From positions 146,861-210,860 of the forward strand of contig JAXMBL010000011.1 in the NCBI GenBank assembly GCA_046349915.1: a DNA stretch of 64,000 nt. The letters run 5' to 3'. The notes under the pieces were generated by a model. It saw only the letters and a program-made list of their open reading frames with translations, did not search any database and was not told the origin of the DNA. This DNA is from CAIXSC01 sp046349915 (GTDB taxonomy: Bacteria > Planctomycetota > Planctomycetia > Pirellulales > Pirellulaceae). Each line of letters starts with the position of its first letter. The stretch's first letter is position 1. The translations under genes and the position numbers were made by a program. Positions 51,432-58,840 of the stretch are shown piece after piece.

Positions 51432-54067
51432 ACTCGATGACCATGTTTTGGCGAATCGTTTGGAAGGACGTGCGAATACAGCGTCAAGCTTGGCTGGCCA
51501 TCCTGATCGCGACTCCTTTTGTCCATCTGGCCTATCGAGCGTTCATGGCGCTCGAGAGCGCTCCGGCCGATCCTCTCGGACATATGGCGGTGGCGCTTGT
51601 CGCGTCGGTCGTCTACATGCTGGGTTGCGGCGCAACCCTGTTTTCGAGCGAGGATGAGTCGGGAACGCTGGATCTGTTACGGTCGTTTCCTATTTCATCG
51701 GGACGAGTGTTTCTGGCCAAGATCTCCCTGGGGTTCGTCAGTGGATTGGCACTCGCGATTACGTTGTCGTTGATCGCTGGCTTGGCTTTTGGTGGAGGCG
51801 ATGTTGGCGACGCGTGGCCACGCATAGTGGCCGCGGCGGTCGTGGGAGGCGCTGAGTTGTTTGCTTGGTCGATGCTCTGCGGCTTTCTCACGAGACACCC
51901 GCTGTGGGCCGCCACCCTTGGCGTTACGATCCCCTCCTTACTGCTCGGTACGCTCTATCCAGCCATTTGGACCCAAGCAGACGCGACCACGGATGTTTTT
52001 CGGAATCACGTGTCGTTTCTGGAAGCTCGTTCGGTGATTGTCGTGGGACTGCTGGTGGCTAACTCCCTGCTGGCGCGAGCGTGGTTTACAGGGAGACTCG
52101 ATGAATGGCTTACCGTTTGGTCTTGGCGACGATCGACGGCAAGTTTCTCGTGGACCTACCCTGCAACCCAGATCGGTCGCTGGGCGCCATGGCGCCGACA
52201 CTTCTGGCTGACGATTCGCCAGGGGCGCTGGTTTATCCTAGGGTTGATCGCTTTGCATGGGATCTGTTTCGGTTTGTGGTTTCCCGAGGTGAATTCTGGT
52301 CGAAGCGCCTACGATCCTGGTTTGTTGTACCTGCCGCTGATCGTAACGGCCCTGGCGGCCGGCGTGCTCGGGTTTGGACTCGATCAATTCCAAGGGCGAT
52401 TTAGGTTCTATGTCGAGCAGGGCGTGGATGCACGTCAAGTTTGGTGGTCGCGACAATTGGTTTGGGGCGGAGTCCTTTTGCTCTCGCTGTTGATGACGCT
52501 TGTCCCTGCTGTGTTCAATCGCGGGGAGTACCTTGTGTTCGATCAGTGGCGCAATCAAATGACGATTGTGATTTACGCCTCGATGATTCTGTTCGCCGTT
52601 GGACAGCTCTCCGCATTCTTCCTGCGGCGATTGATTGTGGCCGCGGTTGTTCCCTTCCTGTCGCTGCTCCCGGTGATGACCTGGGCAGCATTCATTCATG
52701 TTGGAGGCGTCTCGCCGTGGATCGGGATCGCGCCGATTCCACCCGTTCTACTCTTTGTGACGTGGTACTTCGCACGTCCTTGGTACGATGAGCGGCTTGA
52801 TCGCCGCGCAAAAATTCAATTGAGCTCGATGTTGCTCGGGCCGCTCCTCGCCGTTGGTTTGCTCACTGGCGCCTACCGAGCACTCGAACTGCGAGACATG
52901 GACCCGGGGTTCTCGCCAGCCGCTCTGATTCATGGCGGTTCTCGCGACGAAGGGAAAGCGCGCGACCAGTTTCTCCAGATCGCTCGGACGCCCGCAGGCG
53001 ACTGGAACGTTCCCGCTCGCCGTGCCGAGCTAATCAAACAACTCGACAGCCTGCTCGCATCTCAGTCGGGTCCGCTATGCGATTGGCAACGGGAAATCGA
53101 TGAAATCCGCTGGAGTTCTCTTGAGACACAGATCGTGGGAGATGCTCGCCGAATGATCATTGGTTTAGTGAATGCAGCGCGACAGGGTATTCAAGACAAG
53201 CGGCTTGACGACGCGTGGGCGCATTTGGTGCGAGCACTCCGCATCGTGCGTTGGCTCGAAGACTACGCGTCCGTGGAAACCTATCAATCGGCGTTGCGTG
53301 CCGAAACGTACGTGTTTCGCGAGATCCAACAGTGGGCGAGGGCTCCCGGGCAGACCTCGGCACAATTGAGAGATGCCGCGGCTTCCCTCGCGAGTCTAGA
53401 GGATCGGCTGTCGGGCGGAATGGACTCGATCAAACTAGGCATGCTGGCAACCGAATGGATGATCGACGGAAAGATCCAGCCGCTCGCCAGCGAACAGGAC
53501 CGTGTGGCGCCATCCGCGATCGCTTGGTTCCCTTCCGAGCGAATTCGGTCGCAGCGTTTACTCCATCAATACTCGTGGTATGCCCTCACGGATCAGCAAA
53601 GGCGGATAGAAAGTGTGCGACTGAATCGAGGGGTAACTACGTTTGGCTATGGACTACCCTTGAGCAACGTTGAGTTCCAACGTGCACTGCAAAACTCTTA
53701 CTTGCCCGCGTCAGCGTATATTACGACTCACATCGGGTGGACCTACATGGAGCAGGTAGTGCGTTACCGCGGCACTCGAGCCGCTCTGCTGATCGGCGCC
53801 GAGGCGATCGACGAAGGTCAGCTCCCGACATCGCTTGAAGGTTGGCCCAACAACCGCGAGAGAGCACTACCGCGAGATCCCGTGACAGGCAGCTTGTTCG
53901 TCTATATGCCGACTTTTCAACGGGGACCGACCGTCTGGTCGCCAGGGTTGGCTCAAGGAATCACAGTAAAACATCTGGCGGATGGAAGCTATGAATTCAC
54001 GCGATGGAATCGCCCGATAGCCGAAGAGAGCGTACTAAAGCTCGGCACCTTCTTCGAAATTCCCTAG
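51428..54067 (+). CDS. ABC transporter permease with large C-terminal soluble domain
   Basis: This is an 879-residue protein. About 13 hydrophobic helices lie in the first 485 residues, in two groups (about 20-225 and 265-485), like two ABC-2-type permease halves in one chain. The first group contains FSSEDESGTLDLLRSFPISSGRVFLAK, the typical cytoplasmic element of ABC-2 permeases. After the last helix (LLGPLLAVGLLTGAYRALEL) there is a soluble domain of about 390 residues. It is Arg-rich and mostly helical, and ends in LPTSLEGWPNNRERALPRDPVTGSLFVY, a segment seen in many planctomycete membrane proteins. The soluble part may sense or hold the substrate. The start overlaps the ATPase stop by 4 bp. 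Confidence 0.85.
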   Translation: MNSMTMFWRIVWKDVRIQRQAWLAILIATPFVHLAYRAFMALESAPADPLGHMAVALVASVVYMLGCGATLFSSEDESGTLDLLRSFPISSGRVFLAKISLGFVSGLALAITLSLIAGLAFGGGDVGDAWPRIVAAAVVGGAELFAWSMLCGFLTRHPLWAATLGVTIPSLLLGTLYPAIWTQADATTDVFRNHVSFLEARSVIVVGLLVANSLLARAWFTGRLDEWLTVWSWRRSTASFSWTYPATQIGRWAPWRRHFWLTIRQGRWFILGLIALHGICFGLWFPEVNSGRSAYDPGLLYLPLIVTALAAGVLGFGLDQFQGRFRFYVEQGVDARQVWWSRQLVWGGVLLLSLLMTLVPAVFNRGEYLVFDQWRNQMTIVIYASMILFAVGQLSAFFLRRLIVAAVVPFLSLLPVMTWAAFIHVGGVSPWIGIAPIPPVLLFVTWYFARPWYDERLDRRAKIQLSSMLLGPLLAVGLLTGAYRALELRDMDPGFSPAALIHGGSRDEGKARDQFLQIARTPAGDWNVPARRAELIKQLDSLLASQSGPLCDWQREIDEIRWSSLETQIVGDARRMIIGLVNAARQGIQDKRLDDAWAHLVRALRIVRWLEDYASVETYQSALRAETYVFREIQQWARAPGQTSAQLRDAAASLASLEDRLSGGMDSIKLGMLATEWMIDGKIQPLASEQDRVAPSAIAWFPSERIRSQRLLHQYSWYALTDQQRRIESVRLNRGVTTFGYGLPLSNVEFQRALQNSYLPASAYITTHIGWTYMEQVVRYRGTRAALLIGAEAIDEGQLPTSLEGWPNNRERALPRDPVTGSLFVYMPTFQRGPTVWSPGLAQGITVKHLADGSYEFTRWNRPIAEESVLKLGTFFEIP

Positions 54068-54075
54068 CATGGTAG

Positions 54076-54144
54076 GGTGCGTCGAGCCGGGCGGTAAAAC
54101 GCTAGCCACCAAGCGACACGCCGCTCGCCCGGCGAAAACGCACC
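54076..54144. terminator. Bulged inverted repeat between convergent genes, possible bidirectional terminator
   Basis: The outer arms GGTGCGT (54076-54082) and ACGCACC (54138-54144) and the inner arms GCCGGGCG (54086-54093) and CGCCCGGC (54126-54133) can pair around a loop of about 30 nt. It lies in the 165-bp gap between the convergent permease and DUF1552 genes. No T-run follows, so it may instead be another dispersed palindrome. Confidence 0.5.
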
Positions 54145-54232
54145 ATGTCGTCGAGCGCCCGCGGCCCCGCCAATGACGATCGAGCGGGTAGAAACCAAAT
54201 CCACTCGGAAAACCGCTGACATTGCACGACGG

Positions 54233-55606
54233 TCAAACGTTCGGCAATCGCCCCGTGCTATCGCCCAACCGCTCGGCCTTGGCGCCGACGCGGTCGAGCA
54301 TCGACAGGTACAAATTCGTCAACGGCGTGCCATTGTTGTACTTCACATGTCGTCCCGGTTGCAGCGATCCGCCGCCTCGGCCTGCCAACAGGATCGGCAA
54401 GTTGTCGTGGTTGTGAGCATTCCCGTCCCCGATACCGCTGCCGTAGACAATCATGCAACGGTCCAACAACGTCGAATCTCCTTCCTTGATGCTCTTCAAC
54501 TTCTTCAGGAAGTAGGCCAACTGTGTGACATGGAAGCGATTGATCTGACGGATCTTGTCCTGTTTCGCCTTATCGTTGCCGTGGTGAGACAAGTCGTGAT
54601 GACCTTCGGGCACATTCATGAAGGCGTAACTGCGATTGCTCCCTTCGTTCGCAAACACATAGGTCGAAACTCGAGTCACATCGGTCTGGAAAGCCAATAC
54701 CAGTAGATCGGCGAGAATTCGCAGGTGAGCTTCATAGCCGTCAGGCACTCCTACCGGCTTCTCGAACCCAAGCGACTTGGTGTCGATCGCCTGCGCCTCT
54801 TGAGCGATGCGGCGCTCCAACTCGCGAACCGCCGTCATGTACTCGTCGAGCTTCCGCCGGTCGCCAACGCCGAGCTGTCCCTGCAGGCGGCGAGCATCCT
54901 CTTGGACGAAGTCCAGCACGCTGCGATTGTAGCGCTCGCGCTTCGCCCGAGCCTCGGCGGATTCCCCTTCGCGACCATTGCTGAAGAGTCGTTCGAAGAT
55001 CAGCTTTGGATTCGTCTCTTTGGGAACCGGCTGAGTTTCGCTCCGCCACGCGATGTTCGATGAGTAGGCACAGCTATAACCAGAGTCGCAGTTGCCCGAC
55101 TGGCCGCCTGCGTCGCCGCCGATCTCCAGCGATGCAAAACGAGTGCGTCGGCCGATCTGAGCCGCAGCCAATTGGTCAACCGAGATGCCGGCTCGAATGT
55201 CCGCCCCGAACGTCTTCTTCGCTTGAGTGCCGGTGAGGAAGGTGGTGAGTGCCCTCGCATGATCGCCGCCGCCGTCGCCGTTGGCGTTCGCTTTTTGCTG
55301 AGTCAGGCCGGTGAGCACGCAGAAGTCGTTCCGCAACTCGGCCAATGGCTCCAAGATCCACGGCATGTCGTACTTGGCGCCCTCCTGGGCCGGCGTCCAG
55401 TCGGGCATGTGCTTGCCGTTCGGAACATACAAGAACGCCATGCGGAGTGGAGCACTGTCGGCCGCCCCGCCGCCAGCCGCTCGGCCCGCCGATTCAGCCG
55501 CCCCCGCCAAGCCACCTTCCGGCAGCATCGCGTCGAGCAGCGGCAGGGTCAACGCTGTCCCCAATCCACGTAGAACCGTTCGTCGAGAAATCGAGTATCG
55601 AGACAT
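54233..55606 (-). CDS. DUF1552 domain protein with Tat signal
   Basis: This 457-residue protein starts with a twin-arginine signal (ISRRTVLRGLGTALTLPLLDAMLP), as usual for DUF1552. Family-type segments are LRMAFLYVPNGKHMPDWTP, LTGLTQQKANANGDGGGDHARALTTFLTG, AGISVDQLAAAQIG, CDSGYSCAYSSNIAWRSE and LPILLAGRGGG. The family is found almost only with DUF1592-type cytochrome proteins in planctomycetes and relatives and is thought to act in the periplasm. It lies 51 bp downstream of the DUF1592 gene on the same strand. The function is not known, but the late segment (YGSGIGDGNAHNHDNLP) resembles sulfatase/phosphatase-like metal sites. Confidence 0.93.
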   Translation of the reverse strand: MSRYSISRRTVLRGLGTALTLPLLDAMLPEGGLAGAAESAGRAAGGGAADSAPLRMAFLYVPNGKHMPDWTPAQEGAKYDMPWILEPLAELRNDFCVLTGLTQQKANANGDGGGDHARALTTFLTGTQAKKTFGADIRAGISVDQLAAAQIGRRTRFASLEIGGDAGGQSGNCDSGYSCAYSSNIAWRSETQPVPKETNPKLIFERLFSNGREGESAEARAKRERYNRSVLDFVQEDARRLQGQLGVGDRRKLDEYMTAVRELERRIAQEAQAIDTKSLGFEKPVGVPDGYEAHLRILADLLVLAFQTDVTRVSTYVFANEGSNRSYAFMNVPEGHHDLSHHGNDKAKQDKIRQINRFHVTQLAYFLKKLKSIKEGDSTLLDRCMIVYGSGIGDGNAHNHDNLPILLAGRGGGSLQPGRHVKYNNGTPLTNLYLSMLDRVGAKAERLGDSTGRLPNV

Positions 55607-55657
55607 GCGATCAACTCCTTGTCGCTGCGAAACGTCACTTCTGCCGATATTGTCGAG

Positions 55658-58015
55658 TCACAGCGATTCGCGTTGGCGGAACGCTGGACTGGTCACAATC
55701 TCTACCACCATGGCCGAAAAACGATTGTCTTGCTCGGCGCACCGCTGAGCAATCCGGTGGATCGCACAGGCGTCATAGTATTCTAGTCCCCTTCCCAGTG
55801 CGTAGGTCAGTAGCTTTTCCGCCAAACATCGTCGAAATTCCGCTTGGCGACTCAAGAGCACCGTCTTCAAACCGGCTGGTCCCGAGAACTTACTTCCATC
55901 CGGCAACTCGCCTGAGGCATCGACCGCTTCCTTGCCATCCTGAGTCCGCCATCCGCCGATCGCGTTGTAGTTTTCGAGCCCAAAGCCCAACGGGTCCATC
56001 AGTTGGTGACAGGCGGCGCACGACGGCTTGGCTCGATGCTGCTCCATCCGCTGACGCAAGGTCCCCGTCAGTTGCTTTTCCTTGTTGTCCGCCAGTTCGG
56101 GGACGTTGGGAGGCGCCGGCGGAGGCGGGGCGGCGAACAAGTTTTCCAAGACCCATTTGCCTCGCTTCACAGGGCTGGTGCGAGTGGGGTTGGAGGTGAC
56201 CGCCAGGATGCTCATATGCCCCAGCACGCCGCCCCGCTGCGAACGGTCGACCGATACCTTGCGGAACTCGGCGCCTGTCACCCCGCTGATCCCATAGTGC
56301 TTGGCGAGCCGCTCGTTCAGGAAGGTATAGTCCGCGTCCAAGAATTCGAGCACGCTGCGATCTTCCCGCACGATGTGCAAGAAGCATGCTTCGGTCTCTT
56401 GGCGGGCGGCCAATCGCAAAGCATCGTCAAACTCGGGGAATCGTTCCTTGTCGGGCGCAAAGATGTCGAGGTTCCGTAACTGAAGCCACTGGCCTGCAAA
56501 ATTCTCGACCAAAGCTTGCGACTTGGGGTCCTTCAGCATCCGCAGAGCTTGGGCCGCGATCTGCTGATTGGTCTTCAACTGCCCTTGGGCCGCCGCGCGA
56601 TAGAGTTCGTCGTCGGGCAAGCTGCTCCAGAGAAAGTAGGAAAGGCGAGAGGCGATTTCGAACTCGTTCAAATCTCGCACCTGCCCCTTGGGTGGATCTT
56701 GCTCGACGCGGAACAAGAACGACGGCGAGCACAACATACCTTGGACCGACACCTGAATGGCGCGCTCAAAGCTATCGCCAGATTCACGAGCCAAGTCGTA
56801 CAGCTTGAGAAGTCGTTCGAGTTCATCATCAGTCACTCGCCTTCGGAACGCTCGCGAAGCCACTGGCCGGAGGAGATCTTGAGCATGATTGCGTTGCACC
56901 TCGCGACTAGCGCTGCGCGGCACTGGTTTGGAAAACAGCTTCGTATGCGACGCGGGTAGATCGGTTGGCAACACGCCGATGGGGCCGATCACGGTGAGCG
57001 ACATGACATGCAGATTGCGATCCCCCTTCAACTTTGGGTCGGTCGCGTTGGGCATGTAGTAATCGTTCAGGAACGCGACCGAGAAGCGATGCTTGCCACG
57101 CGGCAGACGCAAACGGATTTCGTAATCGCGAGGGGCACTCGTGGCATTGGGAACGTCGACCGTTTTTTGATCCTTGCCGTCGATCCGAAAGCTCATCTTC
57201 GCCGGGTCGGGGCCCGCTTGGTCGCCGCCCGCGCTGGCTCGAAAGACATATTCGCCAGGCGTGGTCAATTCATATTCTTCGGCCACTTCGCCCGACGAGG
57301 CCAAGGTGCCGCCTTTGCCTCGCCGCACTTGGGCGGATTCGGCGTCCGGGGTGATGATCGCAGCTCGAGCCACCTTGTCGGCCGCTTCGACATAACGCTC
57401 CAGCAGCACCGGGGGTAAGGTCAGCACGTCGCCGATGTTGTCGAAGCCGTAGCCCACATCGTCTGACGGGAAATCGTTCGCCGGCTGGATAGTCACGCCA
57501 AACAGGTCGCGAACGGTGTTGTTGTACTCCGCCCGATTCAGCCGCCGAAGAGTGACTCGGCCGGGGCGTTCGCCCGTCGAACAATCGGGTGTGAGCGCGT
57601 AGGTGTCGACCCAATCCAACATGATGCGTCGTTCCGCTTCGGTCGGCTTGGCCGCGGCGTCATCGGGCGGCATGACCTTGCCTTGCAACTGCCGCTGGAT
57701 CTTCTGCCAGACAGCTCGATCGCGAGTTTTCGCGTTCGCGAGCTGGTAGGTGTCGATGGTGATACCGGCTTGGGCCTGATCCCCCTGATGGCAGTCGAGG
57801 CAGTACTTCAGCAAGAGGGGGCGGACTTCGCGAGCAAAGTCGCGTTGAGCAATCGGCTGTGGGCTTGATTGAGCGAAAGCGACCGAGGCAGGGAGCAAGG
57901 AGCTGGCCGTGATCCCCAACATCGTGACGAAGAAACTCAGGCGGTCTGCGGTCGAACGAGCCAAGGCGGGACTCCTACGGAGGGAAGTTCGGCGAGCGGT
58001 CGGGCAGCTCACCAT
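55658..58015 (-). CDS. DUF1592-type planctomycete cytochrome protein (DUF1587-1595-1592-1588-1585)
   Basis: The frame is open to 58537, but that extension is translated palindromic repeat. The ATG at 58015 (MVSCPTARR), which leads into a signal peptide ending SVAFAQ, gives 785 residues. A cytochrome-c-like CxxCH site (CLDCH, 72-76) opens the mature protein. DUF1587 (RLNRAEYNNTVRDLFGV), DUF1595 (LLRPVASRAFRRRVTDDE), DUF1592 (SVQGMLCSPSFLFRVEQD), DUF1588 (RGGVLGHMSILAVTSNPTRTSPVKRGKWV) and DUF1585 (EKLLTYALGRGLEYYD) follow in order. A second CxxCH (CAACH) precedes DUF1585. It is probably a periplasmic haem protein working with the downstream DUF1552 protein. A later ATG at 57922 is a possible alternative start. 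Confidence 0.9.
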   Translation of the reverse strand: MVSCPTARRTSLRRSPALARSTADRLSFFVTMLGITASSLLPASVAFAQSSPQPIAQRDFAREVRPLLLKYCLDCHQGDQAQAGITIDTYQLANAKTRDRAVWQKIQRQLQGKVMPPDDAAAKPTEAERRIMLDWVDTYALTPDCSTGERPGRVTLRRLNRAEYNNTVRDLFGVTIQPANDFPSDDVGYGFDNIGDVLTLPPVLLERYVEAADKVARAAIITPDAESAQVRRGKGGTLASSGEVAEEYELTTPGEYVFRASAGGDQAGPDPAKMSFRIDGKDQKTVDVPNATSAPRDYEIRLRLPRGKHRFSVAFLNDYYMPNATDPKLKGDRNLHVMSLTVIGPIGVLPTDLPASHTKLFSKPVPRSASREVQRNHAQDLLRPVASRAFRRRVTDDELERLLKLYDLARESGDSFERAIQVSVQGMLCSPSFLFRVEQDPPKGQVRDLNEFEIASRLSYFLWSSLPDDELYRAAAQGQLKTNQQIAAQALRMLKDPKSQALVENFAGQWLQLRNLDIFAPDKERFPEFDDALRLAARQETEACFLHIVREDRSVLEFLDADYTFLNERLAKHYGISGVTGAEFRKVSVDRSQRGGVLGHMSILAVTSNPTRTSPVKRGKWVLENLFAAPPPPAPPNVPELADNKEKQLTGTLRQRMEQHRAKPSCAACHQLMDPLGFGLENYNAIGGWRTQDGKEAVDASGELPDGSKFSGPAGLKTVLLSRQAEFRRCLAEKLLTYALGRGLEYYDACAIHRIAQRCAEQDNRFSAMVVEIVTSPAFRQRESL

Positions 58016-58019
58016 CGCC

Positions 58020-58800
58020 CATGGTAGTAAGCCCAAGTGATCTCGCCAAGCGAGCGAACTCGGCCCCTTCGTAGCGGAATTCGCAAGAATTCCGACCGTC
58101 AACGGTCGAACCACCGCCGCCATCCTCAAATCACCCCGCCCAAGGCCAGCGTGAACGCAGCAACTCCGTGGCGGCTCAACGCGAGCGTAACGATCCCCTC
58201 GTAGCGGAATTCGCAAGAATTCCGATCGTTGGCGGTCGAACCACCGCCGACATTCCCGCTCTCCCCGCCCGAGGCGTGCGCGAACGCGGCAAAGCCGAGG
58301 AGACTCAACGCGCGCATAATGATTCCCTCGTAGCGGAATTCGCAAGAATTCCGCCCGTGGACGGGCGAACCACCGCCACCAAGCCCGAACTCCCCGCCCG
58401 AGACTTGCGTGCACGCAGCATCGCCGTGGCAGCTCAACTCGCTCACAACGATCGGAACTCTTGCGAGTTCCGCTACACGACCCCCTCGTAGCGGAATTCG
58501 CAAGAATTCCGACCGCCACCGGGCGAAGCGCCGCCACCTTCCCCGATCTCCCCGCCCGAGACTTGCGTGCACGCAGCCTCGCCGTGGCGGCTCAGCTCTC
58601 CCACAACGATCGGAACTCTTGCGAGTTCCGCTACAGAAGCCCCGTAGCGGAATTCGCAAGAATTCCGACCGTCCACGAGCGAACCACCGCCGCCATCCCC
58701 GATCTCCTCGCCCGAGGCATGCAGGAACGCAGCATCACCGTGGCGGCTCAACTCGCCCACGACGATCGGAACTCTTGCGAGTTCCGCTACACGCCACCCG
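58020..58800. repeat. BIME-like field of GTAG hairpins, three inverted pairs and two single units
   Basis: Forward hairpins with arms CGGAATTC / GAATTCCG and a GCAA loop are at 58075-58094, 58205-58224, 58334-58353, 58492-58511 and 58648-58667. Each is directly preceded by GTAG. Reverse hairpins with arms CGGAACTC / GAGTTCCG, followed by CTAC, are at 58453-58472, 58611-58630 and 58767-58786. Forward-to-reverse distance is exactly 119 bp in all three pairs. The linkers share words such as CCACCGCC, CCCGCCCGAG and GGCGGCTCAAC. No gene is supported in these 825 bp; open frames on both strands are by-products. Confidence 0.95.
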
Positions 58801-58840
58801 AGGGCCGAACAGCTCGCAAGCCCCAAGCCGCCACATCCGG

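Noticed and set aside
58016..58537. N-terminal extension of the DUF1592 protein
   Set aside because: The extension translates the GTAG hairpin repeats (ILANSATRG-type words), while a normal signal peptide begins at 58015.
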